Positions 46,024-55,530 of a stretch of DNA of 64,000 nt are shown here, piece by piece. Location of the stretch: the NCBI RefSeq assembly GCF_001624705.1, contig NZ_JSEO01000002.1, positions 372,001 to 436,000 on the forward strand. The letters are read 5' to 3'. Origin of the DNA: Marinomonas sp. SBI8L. Its GTDB lineage: Bacteria > Pseudomonadota > Gammaproteobacteria > Pseudomonadales > Marinomonadaceae. A model generated the notes under the pieces. It made no database searches, was not told the DNA's origin, and saw only the letters and a program-made list of their open reading frames with translations. A program made the position numbers and the translations under genes. The first letter of the stretch is position 1; each line of letters opens with the position of its first letter.

Positions 46024-46512
46024 ATGAATCAGAGCTTAACGAATAACTCTACTTTTAATGCTGAAGACCAACGTATTGCTTTTTTATACGGTTCTTGGCA
46101 CTCAGAAATTGTTTTAAACTGCCTAGAAGGCTTTAAAGCAGAATTAGCCAAACGTGGATACAATACAGACAATATTGATGTCTTCCCTGTTCCAGGCGCT
46201 TACGAAATTCCATTACAAGCAAAAATCTTAGCTAAAACTGGCAAATATGCAGCTATTGCAGGTTCAGGTTTAGTTGTTGATGGTGGTATTTATCGCCATG
46301 ATTTTGTTGCTCAAGCAATTTGTACTGGTCTTATGCAGGTTCAGTTAGAAACTGAAGTGCCTGTTTTAACAGCGGTATTAACACCTCATAACTTCCATGA
46401 GCATGCTGAGCATAAAGACTACTTTAGCCGCCACTTTGTGGTAAAAGGTACTGAACTAGCTAATGCTGTTGATGAAACAATCAAACTTACGGCTCAAACT
46501 AAAGCTCTCTAA
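46024..46512 (+). CDS. ribH: 6,7-dimethyl-8-ribityllumazine synthase, type II
   Basis: 162 residues. It makes the lumazine precursor of riboflavin from the pyrimidinedione and dihydroxybutanone phosphate. Recognisable segments are WHSEIVLNCLEGF, VFPVPGAYEIPLQAK, GSGLVVDGGIYRHDFVA and VLTPHNFHEHAEH. The sequence GGIYRHDFVAQA is that of the type-II (RibH2) branch rather than the usual icosahedral RibH. It stands alone behind an FMN riboswitch and is followed by a strong terminator, so it is a single-gene, flavin-controlled unit, probably an extra or specialised copy beside a main rib operon elsewhere. Confidence 0.93.
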   Translation: MNQSLTNNSTFNAEDQRIAFLYGSWHSEIVLNCLEGFKAELAKRGYNTDNIDVFPVPGAYEIPLQAKILAKTGKYAAIAGSGLVVDGGIYRHDFVAQAICTGLMQVQLETEVPVLTAVLTPHNFHEHAEHKDYFSRHFVVKGTELANAVDETIKLTAQTKAL

Positions 46513-46530
46513 GTTTAAATTTGTTATTAA

Positions 46531-46559
46531 AAAAGCCGATCAAATGATCGGCTTTTTTT
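46531..46559 (+). terminator. Bidirectional terminator after ribH
   Basis: AAAA-GCCGATCA-AA-TGATCGGC-TTTTTTT: a perfect 8-bp stem with A-run and T-run on the two sides. It can end both ribH and the leftward histidine kinase gene. Confidence 0.95.
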
Positions 46560-46589
46560 GTAGTTAGAGTGTCTTGTCGTATTGCTTGA

Positions 46590-48014
46590 CTATTTAATTG
46601 GCAATACTAACTCTACCGTCAAACCGCCACCAAATGTGTCTGTAAAGAGCAAATCGCCATTTAATTTTTCAATAATATTATGGACAATTGAGAGGCCTAA
46701 TCCTGCGCCTGCTTGGGAACCATCCCGATAGAAACGCTCGATTAAACGATGTTTTATACTAGCCGCTCCACCTGTTCCTTGAACGCCCACACCGTGGTCT
46801 TGTACTTTAACAGAGTAATGCGTATCCGTTTGCGCTAATAATACGTCTATAGAACCGCACTGGTGGGAGTGCTTAATAGCATTCGATATTAAATTTTGCA
46901 TTAAGATATCGAAAATACCTTCAGACATGGTTAAGGTCCAATTATCAGACTCTTCAACATCTAATGTTATTTCAATTGATTTCTTGTTAGCTAACGGAAT
47001 TAGCTCTGCCAGACATTGCCTTGAATGTCTCGCCAAGTGTATTGTCTCTGCTACTACAGGTTTACCCTGCTCTAACCTAGCTAAAGTTAGCAACTGAGCC
47101 ACAATACGTGCAGATCTATCCACTCCTTGCTCAAGTTCGTTAAGGGCTTTTTCTTTATCGGCTAAATCATCTATTTGAATAGCATTTTGAGCATGAATTT
47201 TAAGCACTGCTAGAGGTGTTCTTAATTCATGAGCAGCATCACTGATAAAGCGCTGCTCCCTTGCCATCATGTCATCAATATTAAATAACAAATCATTTAA
47301 CTTGTTCTGAATTGGTTCTAGTTCATCTGGCAATGGCGAGATTTGAACAGGCTCTAACTTTTTAGGGTTACGGTTAGATATTTCATTAGCCAAAGCGGCG
47401 ATAGGAGAAAGACCACGTTTAATCGCTAACATCAACAGAAAAGCTAAAATAGGTAATGATATCACTTGGGGAATGACAGTTTGTAAGACAATATACTCAA
47501 CCATTTCATTACGAATATCTTCACGTTCAGCAACAAGAACACTGATATCTCTACCATCTATTTTACTGATAAGGTGGTAAGTTCTCCAAGATTTGTCATG
47601 GCTTTCGACATAAGAAAATCCCTGCTTTGAGTTTGAAAGGTCGCTAATCAAGGCATGACTTGAGCCTATCCAGTTTTTACCATTTACTTTAATCTCAAAA
47701 TAGACCTTATGTTCATACTCATGGGGCTCAGTTGAACTGTCTGTTTTGTTATTTAAAGAGTTCTCAATCACATCTAAAAAGTTTTTGCGTTGTGACAAAT
47801 TTAGATCATTAATAATGCTGCCTGTAACTAGCGTTCTAAGTGTTCTAGCTTGTTGTGACAATCTAGCATCAAATATTTCTTCCACTTCATGATTTGCGTT
47901 TACAATTCCAGTGATAGAAATAATGCTACCTACTAGCACTAAGCAAGTCATTACTAAAAATAAGGTACGCCTAAGAATTGATTGATAAATATATTGCTTC
48001 AACTTTACTCTCAT
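46590..48014 (-). CDS. Sensor histidine kinase, QseC/TctE type
   Basis: 474 residues. TM1 is at ~16-38, then a periplasmic two-component sensor N-terminal domain (EIFDARLSQQARTL...), TM2 at ~178-200 and a HAMP-like linker. The HisKA domain has phospho-acceptor His262 in AAHELRTPL; the HATPase domain has NLISNAIKHS, QDHGVGV and AGAGLGLSIVHNI. It starts directly after the response regulator stop (TAA-ATG), so the two are one operon. Decayed apbE- and thioredoxin-like remnants next to it suggest that it once controlled a flavin or redox-related set; that is inference. Confidence 0.93.
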   Translation of the reverse strand: MRVKLKQYIYQSILRRTLFLVMTCLVLVGSIISITGIVNANHEVEEIFDARLSQQARTLRTLVTGSIINDLNLSQRKNFLDVIENSLNNKTDSSTEPHEYEHKVYFEIKVNGKNWIGSSHALISDLSNSKQGFSYVESHDKSWRTYHLISKIDGRDISVLVAEREDIRNEMVEYIVLQTVIPQVISLPILAFLLMLAIKRGLSPIAALANEISNRNPKKLEPVQISPLPDELEPIQNKLNDLLFNIDDMMAREQRFISDAAHELRTPLAVLKIHAQNAIQIDDLADKEKALNELEQGVDRSARIVAQLLTLARLEQGKPVVAETIHLARHSRQCLAELIPLANKKSIEITLDVEESDNWTLTMSEGIFDILMQNLISNAIKHSHQCGSIDVLLAQTDTHYSVKVQDHGVGVQGTGGAASIKHRLIERFYRDGSQAGAGLGLSIVHNIIEKLNGDLLFTDTFGGGLTVELVLPIK

Positions 48015-48680
48015 TTATGCAGATTCTTTATCTAAAACATACCCTATACCACGAACCGTGCGAATGACTTTTGGAAAAAGTTTCTTACGGATATGATGAA
48101 CATGGACTTCTAAAGTATTACTCTCAACATCATCTTCCCAGCCATAAAGCAGTTGCTGTAAAGTGTCTCGGGTAAAAACATGTCCAGGCTGGCTCATCAT
48201 TTCTTGAAGCAAGGTGTATTCACGACGAGTTAGGGAGACTGGGCTTCCAGCATATGTAACTAATTTTGCACTGGGATTAAGCTCAATTCCGGCATGAGAA
48301 ATGTGGGCTTGAGTACGACCTGAGTTACGTCGTAATTGAGCTCTTATGCGGGCTTTTAACTCAGTAATATCAAATGGCTTTACTAGATAATCGTCTGCGC
48401 CTGCATCAAGACCAGCAATTCTATCGTCTATGGCATCTCTTGCCGTTAGTATAATCACAGGCATATTCTTATCTGCAGACCTTGCTTGTTTCAAGACAGA
48501 GATACCATCTAAATTTGGTAAACCTAGATCTAAAATAACAAGATCAAACGTTTCATTCAAAAGCGCATGTAACGCTTGGTTGCCGTCAGTAAGCCAATCA
48601 ACCACATAGCCTTCTGGCTTTAATGCCATACGCATCCCTTCACCCAAAGAATGGTCGTCTTCTACTAATAATATTCTCAT
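48015..48680 (-). CDS. OmpR/PhoB-family response regulator
   Basis: 221 residues. The receiver domain has the acidic pair EDD near the N-terminus, phospho-acceptor Asp51 in VILDLGLP, Thr in ILTARD and Lys in DDYLVKPF. The C-terminal winged helix follows (LTRREYTLLQEMMSQPG, VEVHVHHIRKKL-like segment, IRTVRGIGYVL). It is of the QseB/TctD type and is translated just ahead of its kinase. A thioredoxin-like remnant lies immediately upstream on the same strand, hinting that the operon once had another first gene. Confidence 0.95.
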   Translation of the reverse strand: MRILLVEDDHSLGEGMRMALKPEGYVVDWLTDGNQALHALLNETFDLVILDLGLPNLDGISVLKQARSADKNMPVIILTARDAIDDRIAGLDAGADDYLVKPFDITELKARIRAQLRRNSGRTQAHISHAGIELNPSAKLVTYAGSPVSLTRREYTLLQEMMSQPGHVFTRDTLQQLLYGWEDDVESNTLEVHVHHIRKKLFPKVIRTVRGIGYVLDKESA

Positions 48681-48702
48681 GCTCTTTAAACCTTAACTTA
48701 TT

Positions 48703-48834
48703 CTAATTGTGCTTTTTGTGATTTTGTAAAAATGAAACTACTTGCTTCAAAGTTGGTACACCTTTAAACCTTGCTACTTCTTGTGAATCTTCATTCAAAA
48801 ACATCATTTTCAAACTTTGGCACGACACGCCACC
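48703..48834 (-). pseudogene. Remnant of a thioredoxin-like protein C-terminus
   Basis: An open frame after an in-frame TAG at 48835 encodes GGVSCQSLK, MMFLNEDSQEVARFKG and VPTLKQVVSFLQNHKKHN, then stops 22 bp before the response regulator start. The pattern of a strand with N-E-D, then EVARFKGVPT and a helix, resembles the C-terminal part of thioredoxin-like domains. No start region or CxxC motif is left, so it is called a fragment. The family is inferred from a short match and is uncertain. Confidence 0.35.
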
Positions 48835-49077
48835 CTATATTTGAGCCAATGAGTCAGGCTTTTAATCCTATTAATTTTAAATGCATCATTCGTTTTTGAA
48901 AAATCTACTGATACAGTTCATTTTTTAATGATTATTAATTAACCAATTAGCACTTAAGAGTTTACGAATACTCTTGCCTGATAGGATGCTTATATTTTTC
49001 AATCATGAAAGATAAAATCTGATTACTTAATTGTAAAAGTGCCTCCTATTGTTACCAACTAAACTTAAGGAAATATT

Positions 49078-49822
49078 ATGTCTCTCTTAATCTAGAGGTA
49101 ATTTTTCAATTCTATAGTGTTTCAAGATTAAGACTCAGGCCTAACATTCACTTTAAACAGTAAAAACTAGATGAAAACCTAATGTTAAGCACTCTATTAA
49201 AAAGCTTAATGAAGGCAATTTGAGGAATTGCTGAAACTAACTAATGGCATGTTCAACATTAGTTCAGGCAATTTACACCTAATTCAAAAGTCACCAAGCA
49301 AGGTAAGATTGATCAAGTATTAGGCAATGTTGGATGGAAAAAAGTCGATTTAGATAAGATATAAGGCATAAAATTGCCTCCCTAAATGGAATTAGATTTA
49401 GGTGGCATAGGTAAAGAGTATGCTGTTGAGAGTTTTTACAGCTTGTTAATCAGCACTATAAGCAAGTCCCAAATCTAGTTAACTTTGGTGGAGACATAGT
49501 TTGTAATTTAATAATCAGCTTGGTTAGCTGGAATTGAATCACCTATTGGTTTAAATGCTCAAACAAGTATGCCTTTAACCTGCGAAGCCCTTGCAACATC
49601 AGGCGATAGTAAGCGTTTTATTTAGCATAAGGGGAAGCGATATTCTCATGTATCAAATCCTAAAACAGCTTGATCTGCTTCAACTATCCACGTGCCATAA
49701 CGGTTGCCACGCCAGCATGCACTCAAGCAGGTTTATTGGCAACATTGAGCTTAATACAAGGTAAAGGTGCTGAAAAATATTTACAAAATATAGGCTTCAA
49801 ATATTCTATATATCTATCTTAA
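49078..49822 (+). pseudogene. Decayed apbE-like FAD:protein FMN transferase gene
   Basis: Family motifs are readable only by switching frames: TNGMFNIS, VGWKKVDLDKI, ELDLGGIGKEYAVE, VPNLVNFGGDI, ALATSGDSKRF, GKRYSHVSNPKT and the end SLIQGKGAEKYLQNIGFKY. In-frame stops follow VDLDKI, the AVE segment and KRFI, and several frameshifts are present. ApbE enzymes attach FMN covalently to membrane proteins through Mg2+-dependent chemistry. The likely original start is ATG 49078 (Shine-Dalgarno AAGGA), but that frame stops after five codons. The 3' end is 1 bp from the convergent membrane-protein gene. Confidence 0.85.
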
Positions 49823-49823
49823 G

Positions 49824-50147
49824 TTATTGTTCTAAATGCGTTTCAATAACATCTTCAAACTCTAGTTTAATACTAAATATCTGGGAAAAAAGCCAAAGAC
49901 CGGAAGCGCTTAATGCCCAAAGTAAACTCGTAAGTAACAAACTGATTAAAGGCCAAATAATGATGAAGACGATAAAAACATAGCTGTAATGGTACGCTTT
50001 CCCGAAAAAATCGATACCTGAGCTGTAACTTAAAACAGCAACGAGAATTGAGATGATGAGTAGTAGAACAAATAAGCTACTGCTTAGCGCAGTTAGAAGT
50101 AGTTTAAATAAGGATAATTGAGACAGTCTTTCTGCTTTTACAAACAT
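49824..50147 (-). CDS. Small two-to-three-helix membrane protein, unknown function
   Basis: 107 residues with two long hydrophobic regions: ~15-42, and ~58-90 containing a Pro and possibly split into two helices. It has a charged N-terminus (MFVKAERLS) and an acidic tail (EFEDVIETHLEQ). A good Shine-Dalgarno (GGAG) precedes the ATG. I do not recognise the family. It is convergent with the apbE-like pseudogene and might once have been linked to it, but nothing shows this. Confidence 0.6.
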   Translation of the reverse strand: MFVKAERLSQLSLFKLLLTALSSSLFVLLLIISILVAVLSYSSGIDFFGKAYHYSYVFIVFIIIWPLISLLLTSLLWALSASGLWLFSQIFSIKLEFEDVIETHLEQ

Positions 50148-50300
50148 TCAAAATCACTCCAATAGCCAATTATATAAGCGGCATAGCCAGAGTCTGATGA
50201 GAAAGTCGCATGAAACAGTTTGCGGCTAACTAAAACTACTTTAATCAGAAGGCAAAGCGTTAATCTGTACCAATTAAGGTACTCAGTTTGTTATAAGCAA

Positions 50301-50326
50301 AAAAAACGCCAAGTTGGCGTTTTTTT
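50301..50326 (-). terminator. Terminator of the esterase gene
   Basis: A-run, CGCC-AAGTT-GGCG, T-run. It is symmetric and can stop transcription either way; it lies 18 bp beyond the esterase stop codon. Confidence 0.9.
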
Positions 50327-50344
50327 GATCAAGCAAGAAAGAAG

Positions 50345-51241
50345 TTATTGCTTGTTTACTGGATTGTTCTTGAAAAGTTTATAAATGAAACCCTCTACAG
50401 TATTTGTATATTGGCTTGATAAGCCTAATGTGTCGATCATATCAAACTCATCTAATTCGAGTTTTATTATTTCTGTACTTCGAGCCAACCCCTGACCTTT
50501 AAGTTTAAATGCCTCAGAAGTGGCACAGTTATCTGGTGTTTCTATGATGGAGCAGACGAGTAACACTGGTGATGCTGAAGCTTGCATAACATGCATTGGT
50601 GATACACTCGCCCAATAATTTTGATCGGACCCAAACGCATCACGTTCAGCATAATTTGAATCGTTTTGCATTAGGTTAACGGTATCTAAACCAATAGGGT
50701 TAACCGCAATTGTACCTAACCAAGGCTTAGCGCCTTGTTCAAATGCCATTTGTGGGTTTGCAGCTAATAGAGATGTTAGATAAGCACCAGACGAGTGTCC
50801 CATCAAGATAACATTACTTGGGTCCCCTCCCCATGCAAGCATTTTTCTCTGCACCAAAGCGATTGCCTTAGCAACATCCCTAGCTTGATCATCTGGTTTA
50901 ACACGATTAATGGAGCGGTAATTAGTTGAAGCAAATACCATCCCATTAGGAACCCAACGTGAAAGCTTATTCGATGTAAAAATCGAATCAGACTTATCAC
51001 CAAATGTCCAAGCCCCACCATGCACCATAAGTATAGCTGGGCGATTTTTTGTATTAATTGGATAAGACGGTAAATAAATATCTAAGGTTTGCTTGTCATC
51101 ATCACCAAAAGGCTGATCTTCCAAAAAGAAGACTTTTGGCTTTTGAACCTGATCTTGGATAGGTGCAATTTGAGCTTTTGCTGGCAGTGATGTTAATAAA
51201 GCACTGGCTAGCATTAAACCTAGCGAAATTTTTGAAATCAT
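50345..51241 (-). CDS. Secreted alpha/beta-hydrolase, esterase/lipase type
   Basis: 298 residues with a signal peptide (cleavage AKA-QI). Oxyanion-hole motif HGGAWTFGD and nucleophile elbow GHSSG with Ser150 mark it as a carboxylesterase-like alpha/beta-hydrolase of the HGG type (BD-FAE-like layout: DIYLPSY, ILMVHGGAW, STNYRS, IALVQRKMLAWGGDP). It probably acts in the periplasm. Neighbours do not suggest a substrate. It is alone, with its own terminator. Confidence 0.85.
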   Translation of the reverse strand: MISKISLGLMLASALLTSLPAKAQIAPIQDQVQKPKVFFLEDQPFGDDDKQTLDIYLPSYPINTKNRPAILMVHGGAWTFGDKSDSIFTSNKLSRWVPNGMVFASTNYRSINRVKPDDQARDVAKAIALVQRKMLAWGGDPSNVILMGHSSGAYLTSLLAANPQMAFEQGAKPWLGTIAVNPIGLDTVNLMQNDSNYAERDAFGSDQNYWASVSPMHVMQASASPVLLVCSIIETPDNCATSEAFKLKGQGLARSTEIIKLELDEFDMIDTLGLSSQYTNTVEGFIYKLFKNNPVNKQ

Positions 51242-51832
51242 CTATTTGAACCGTTCAAGCATTAAGTTGATTGCAATTATAAGCACTTAGATTCCTTAAA
51301 GAAAAGTTAAAAAAAGAAAAAAGCGTAGAAGCATTAAGGAGTCTTCGAATAAGCCACCACTTCTCAGTCTTATCAGAAAAAGTATCAGTTATGACGGCGC
51401 TCTAAAGTAATCTAGGGAACCTACTAATAAGCTCCCCCGCCTCAGCGCAACATTAAAAAAACCATTTAATAGCCACTTAGCCAAGCCTTTGACATCGAAA
51501 AAGTAATTTATAAGCGTTCTTTTCAACGCTTTCATATGAATTAGATTGTAAAAATTTTACATATGGTCAAAAATATCGATTCTCATTGTAATTTTATGAC
51601 ATAATGAGTGCGGTTAACGACTATCTTAAACCGTTTAAGTTAATAAAATGAAATTTTATAACATGATGTTTTTGTCAGTATAAGCATTAAAACACATGCA
51701 TTTATGACATAATTAGCGCTAATAAAGTTAGCGCTTGATAAGGGATCTATAAAAGATACTCATTAAGCCCTAAACCTTTTAAATACGTACACTTACGTTA
51801 CTGACTGACAACATCTATTACTAAATAATTTT
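51242..51832. other. 591-bp non-coding region before dusA
   Basis: No gene was seen on either strand. The first ~300 bp show nothing recognisable. The dusA-proximal part holds a duplicated promoter-like block and a palindrome, listed separately. Confidence 0.6.
51594..51736 (+). promoter_or_regulatory. Duplicated promoter-like block and palindrome upstream of dusA
   Basis: TTTATGACATAATGAGTGC (51594-51612) recurs as TTTATGACATAATTAGCGC (51702-51720), with 2 mismatches in 19 and 108 bp apart. The CATAAT hexamer in each could be a -10 box. The second copy runs into a perfect inverted repeat, AGCGCTAA-TAAAG-TTAGCGCT (51716-51736). Two tandem promoters, or a repressor site over the second one, are plausible. 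Confidence 0.5.
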
Positions 51833-52879
51833 ATGCAAGAAAATACCAAAAACACCAAACCAGCATCACAAAATAGTCTAAACCGCCGTTTCTCCATTGC
51901 GCCAATGTTGGATTGGACAACTTCTGATTACCGTGTTTTTGCAAGAGCCTTAACTAAGGAAACCTTGCTATATACAGAAATGGTTACAACCGGTGCGCTC
52001 TTAAAAGGAGATAACCCAGAGCGTTTTTTAAGATTTGAAGATGTGGAGCACCCAATTGCCCTTCAACTTGGTGGCTCTGATGCGAAAGCACTTGCGCAGT
52101 GCGCTAAGCTAGCTGAGAGTTTTGGTTATGACGAGGTAAACCTAAACGCGGGTTGCCCAAGTGATAAAGTGCAACATAGTTTGATTGGCGCCATTCTAAT
52201 GGCTCACCCAGAAAAGGTGAAAGATGCCATGAAGGCAATGCAGGATGCTTGTTCAATTCCAGTTACACTCAAGCATAGAATCGGTTTAGATGATCAGCAA
52301 GAATACAGCATAGTTAGAGATTTTATCGGTGATGTTGCCACAACAGGCACTAACACCTTCATTGTTCATGCAAGAAATGCCATTTTAGCTGGGCTAAGTC
52401 CTAAGCAAAACCGTGAAGTTCCACCTTTAAAGTACGATTATGTTTATCGTTTAAAACAAGACTTTCCTGATTTAGAAATCATCATTAATGGTGGTATTAA
52501 AACACTTAATGAGTGTGAACAGCATCTAAACCACGTTGATGGCGTCATGGTTGGGCGAGAAGCCTACAATAATCCGTGGATTTTAAGTCATGTTGACTCA
52601 CGTCTATTTGATCAAACAGATCAAGTAACGGATCGAATTCAGGCCTTATTAAATTTTGTTCCTTTTGTTGAACAAAGATTAAATAACGGCGAAAGGCTAT
52701 CCCACTTAACTCGTCATATTATGGGGATATTCTTAGGACAGCCTGGAGGTAAGCAGTTTAGACGTTATCTTTCAGAGCAAGGACATAAAAAAGACGCATC
52801 GATAGATGTGCTAAAACAAGCCATTGATTTGGTAATTGAACAGTTAACTAGAGCGAAGGAAATTAAAAATGAGCAATAA
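51833..52879 (+). CDS. dusA: tRNA-dihydrouridine(20/20a) synthase
   Basis: 348 residues. An FMN-dependent enzyme that reduces uridine in the tRNA D-loop. DusA-type motifs: [50 protein letters not shown] with catalytic Cys108, TLKHRIG, and NGGIKT plus [15 protein letters not shown] at the FMN phosphate site. The segment after the Cys ([13 protein letters not shown]) is slightly different from the common RFGACLM form. The ATG at 51833 has no clear Shine-Dalgarno. The last codons overlap the tal start by 11 bp. Confidence 0.95.
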   Translation: MQENTKNTKPASQNSLNRRFSIAPMLDWTTSDYRVFARALTKETLLYTEMVTTGALLKGDNPERFLRFEDVEHPIALQLGGSDAKALAQCAKLAESFGYDEVNLNAGCPSDKVQHSLIGAILMAHPEKVKDAMKAMQDACSIPVTLKHRIGLDDQQEYSIVRDFIGDVATTGTNTFIVHARNAILAGLSPKQNREVPPLKYDYVYRLKQDFPDLEIIINGGIKTLNECEQHLNHVDGVMVGREAYNNPWILSHVDSRLFDQTDQVTDRIQALLNFVPFVEQRLNNGERLSHLTRHIMGIFLGQPGGKQFRRYLSEQGHKKDASIDVLKQAIDLVIEQLTRAKEIKNEQ

Positions 52880-53819
52880 GCTTTCTCAACTAAAAGCCTT
52901 TACCACAATTGTGGCTGACACTGGTGATATCGCAGCCATTAAAGAATACATGCCTGAAGATGCAACGACTAACCCATCCTTGATGCTGAAAGCTGCACAA
53001 ATCCCTGAGTATGCTCCATTTATTGATCAAGCAATCACTTGGGCTAAAGCACAAAGTGATGATTTGAACCAACAGATTATTGATGCGTCAGATAAATTAG
53101 CTGTCATTGTGGGTGCTGAAATCCTTAAAACAGTACCAGGCCGTATTTCAACAGAAGTTGATGCACGCCTATCTTTTGATAAAGACGCTACTCTTGCTAA
53201 AGCGCGTAAATTGATTGCTTTATATGAAGAAGCAGGTGTTTCAAAAGACAGAGTACTTATTAAAGCCGCTTCAACTTGGGAAGGTATCAAAGCCGCTGAA
53301 GAGTTAGAGAAAGAAGGCATTAACTGTAACCTAACGCTTCTATTTTCTTTTGCTCAAGCAAAAGCATGTGCTGAAGCAGGTGTATATCTAATTTCTCCAT
53401 TTGTTGGCCGTATTCTTGATTGGTACAAAAAATCTACTGGAGAAGAGTACACAGCAGAAACAGACCCTGGTGTAGTTTCTGTTACTGAGATTTATAACTA
53501 CTACAAACAACACGGTTATAACACTGTCGTAATGGGTGCTAGCTTCCGTAACATAGGCGAGATCGAGCAACTTGCAGGTTGTGATCGTTTAACTATCGCA
53601 CCAGCTTTATTAGGTGAGCTTGAAAAAGACACTGGTACACTAGAGCGTAAACTGACGCCTGTAACTGATATTGAAGAAGCGCCAGAAGCCATTACAGAAG
53701 CTGAATTCCGCTGGGAAATGAACCAAGATGCAATGGCAACTGAAAAGTTATCTGAAGGCATTCGTAACTTCGCTATCGATCAAAACAAGTTAGAAGAAAA
53801 ACTAGCAGCATTACTATAA
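52869..53819 (+). CDS. tal: Transaldolase (TalB type)
   Basis: 316 residues, the full family length. It transfers a dihydroxyacetone unit between sugar phosphates in the non-oxidative pentose phosphate pathway. Schiff-base Lys132 lies in [12 protein letters not shown]; other hallmarks are DATTNPSL near the N-terminus, [15 protein letters not shown] and [11 protein letters not shown]. The start lies inside the dusA end (11-bp overlap) with Shine-Dalgarno AAGGA, so the pair is translationally coupled. A strong terminator follows. Confidence 0.97.
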   Translation: MSNKLSQLKAFTTIVADTGDIAAIKEYMPEDATTNPSLMLKAAQIPEYAPFIDQAITWAKAQSDDLNQQIIDASDKLAVIVGAEILKTVPGRISTEVDARLSFDKDATLAKARKLIALYEEAGVSKDRVLIKAASTWEGIKAAEELEKEGINCNLTLLFSFAQAKACAEAGVYLISPFVGRILDWYKKSTGEEYTAETDPGVVSVTEIYNYYKQHGYNTVVMGASFRNIGEIEQLAGCDRLTIAPALLGELEKDTGTLERKLTPVTDIEEAPEAITEAEFRWEMNQDAMATEKLSEGIRNFAIDQNKLEEKLAALL

Positions 53820-53871
53820 TGCAAGTTATCACCTTTACTTTGATACATAAATGATAAAGGCAATACACATT

Positions 53872-53904
53872 AAAAAGCCGTAATAATTTTTATTACGGCT
53901 TTTT
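53872..53904 (+). terminator. Terminator after tal
   Basis: AAAAAGCCGTAATAA / TTATTACGGCTTTTT, a 15-bp perfect inverted repeat with a 3-base loop. It works in both directions by symmetry. Confidence 0.95.
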
Positions 53905-53998
53905 AATGTCTGATTTCCTAGGGAAGCTAGGATTAAGTCACCTCTTCTCAATTTGCTCTTTTATGCCATATTGCTTGAAGGGCATTGTCTAAAAAACG

Positions 53999-54697
53999 TT
54001 AAGCATCCTTTATTGCTTTCTCAACTGCTTTTTGAGCATGAATCAGGCTTGTGTCATAAATCGGCAAATCCAGATCTTGTTGTGAGATTAGCAAACCAAT
54101 TTCAGTGCAACCTAAAATGACGGCTTCAGCGCCTTCACTTTTTAGCTTATCAATAATTGCAAGATATTCTTCTTTAGATTTTTCAGCGCAAATACCCAAA
54201 CACAGCTCATTATAGATAACATCATGAACAGTTTTAGCATCATCTCCAGTTGGTACAATGACATCTAGTCCGTATTCCGATTGAAGAACTTTTTTATAAA
54301 AAGTTTCTTCCATTGTGAATCGGGTCCCTAATAAAGCTAGCTTGGATATCTTGTCTTGCTTTAGCTCATCCCCGGTTGCACGTGCTATATGCAACAAAGG
54401 AATTGAAATGGCCTCTTCTACCTGACTCGCTACTTTATGCATCGTATTGGTACATATGAGAACAAAATCTGCTCCAGCGACTTCTAATGATCTTGCTGCA
54501 TCAATCAAAGTGTCACTAGCGGTTTGCCAATCACCTCTTTGTTGACAAGCTTCAATCTCTGCAAAATTTAAGCTAACCATACATATTTTGGCACTGTTCA
54601 AGCCACCTAACGCTTCCTTAACCTTTTCATTAATTTGTTTATAGTAGGTCGCAGTCGACTCCCAGCTCATTCCACCAATTAATCCAATTGTTTTCAT
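53999..54697 (-). CDS. Aspartate/glutamate racemase family protein (YgeA-like)
   Basis: 232 residues. A cofactor-independent amino-acid racemase fold: MKTIGLIGGMSWESTATYY at the start, catalytic Cys82 in LICTNTMH and Cys197 in ILGCTEIG. Both catalytic cysteines are present, so it is probably active. YgeA-type members racemise amino acids such as homoserine or aspartate; the exact substrate is not readable. The Shine-Dalgarno is strong (GGAGGTG). It could supply D-amino acids, but nothing ties it to the NRPS genes 9 kb away, whose D-residue is made by an internal E domain. Confidence 0.88.
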   Translation of the reverse strand: MKTIGLIGGMSWESTATYYKQINEKVKEALGGLNSAKICMVSLNFAEIEACQQRGDWQTASDTLIDAARSLEVAGADFVLICTNTMHKVASQVEEAISIPLLHIARATGDELKQDKISKLALLGTRFTMEETFYKKVLQSEYGLDVIVPTGDDAKTVHDVIYNELCLGICAEKSKEEYLAIIDKLKSEGAEAVILGCTEIGLLISQQDLDLPIYDTSLIHAQKAVEKAIKDA

Positions 54698-54867
54698 GAC
54701 ACCTCCAATTTTTAAACTGATTGGGTATTTAAAACGAAAAGATAAAGTCTTTATTAGTGACAGTTTTTTATTGTATGAGAATACAGATGTATTTGAGAAA
54801 TGAAGCCGTTTGTTTAGAGAGAAGCCATGAAGATACTTGGCTTAGATTTTTAGTAGGAGTGTTTCAA

Positions 54868-55167
54868 CTAACTATTAAACTTCATATATGTTGAACCATG
54901 GTGCTGGTAAATTGATAATTGGGAGATATTTGGACAACCTTCACAGCTTAAATGTAAAGTTAACCCTTGGCGTCTTGGGCTTGGGTTGTCAGCAATATTG
55001 GTGTCTGTCATTACTTTTTCATCAACTACGACATGCAATCCATTTCTATCATCTTCATTACGTTGAAATACTTCTACTTTTTTCTGGTGCATATAACTAG
55101 AACCGCAATTTGGGCACTCTAATGGTAAGCCAATGTCATTTTTATAATCACCAAATGCTAATTTCAT
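54868..55167 (-). CDS. Small zinc-ribbon-like protein, unknown function
   Basis: 99 residues. Two cysteine pairs, CPNC (residues ~18-21) and CEGC (~75-78), could bind one zinc ion. Between them lies a strand-rich segment (VEVFQRNEDDRNGLHVVVDEK) and a basic patch PSPRRQG. The Shine-Dalgarno GAGGA precedes the ATG. No known family was recognised; the size and cysteine layout are common among small nucleic-acid or metal-binding proteins. Confidence 0.6.
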   Translation of the reverse strand: MKLAFGDYKNDIGLPLECPNCGSSYMHQKKVEVFQRNEDDRNGLHVVVDEKVMTDTNIADNPSPRRQGLTLHLSCEGCPNISQLSIYQHHGSTYMKFNS

Positions 55168-55275
55168 AGATCGTCCTCGTTTCTAAAAATGTTTAGTTCA
55201 ATAAAAAGTACCGTCTTAAAAGTTTCTTAATTTGTTTATACAGCAGAATTTCATACCTGTATAAAAATATCAATG

Positions 55276-55530
55276 TTAAATATTTTCAACACCAAATTGC
55301 TGATACAAGCCATGAGCGTCTGATATAGCAAGCATAATTTGCTTTAACCCCTGTAGCTCATCGCGCTCTATGCTTTCTAAACCCTGCCCTCTGTTCACCA
55401 AAAACATAAAGATTGACTAAACGCCTTCTTAAATACGCCAAATGTAATTGCTTTGGTCCAGTAACTATTGCTGATGAAATCTTAAAATTTTGGAATATCA
55501 ATGTCATTCTGGTCGCAACTAACCCTGTAC
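55276..55530 (-). pseudogene. Frameshifted gene remnant, unknown family
   Basis: Two overlapping minus-strand frames read like one broken protein. The first gives MTLIFQNFKISSAIVTGPKQ then LHLAYLRRRLVNLYVFGEQR. A frameshift near 55395 leads into GQGLESIERDELQGLKQI then MLAISDAHGLYQQFGVENI, and a stop at 55276. Codon content and the natural join at GEQR/NRG suggest former coding. No start region is left and I do not recognise the family. The rest of the 503-bp gap between 55168 and 55670 shows nothing else. Confidence 0.45.

Noticed and set aside
53999-54697. Racemase supplying the D-residue of the NRPS product
   Set aside because: The NRPS carries its own epimerisation domain, and the racemase is 9 kb away with no shared transcription.
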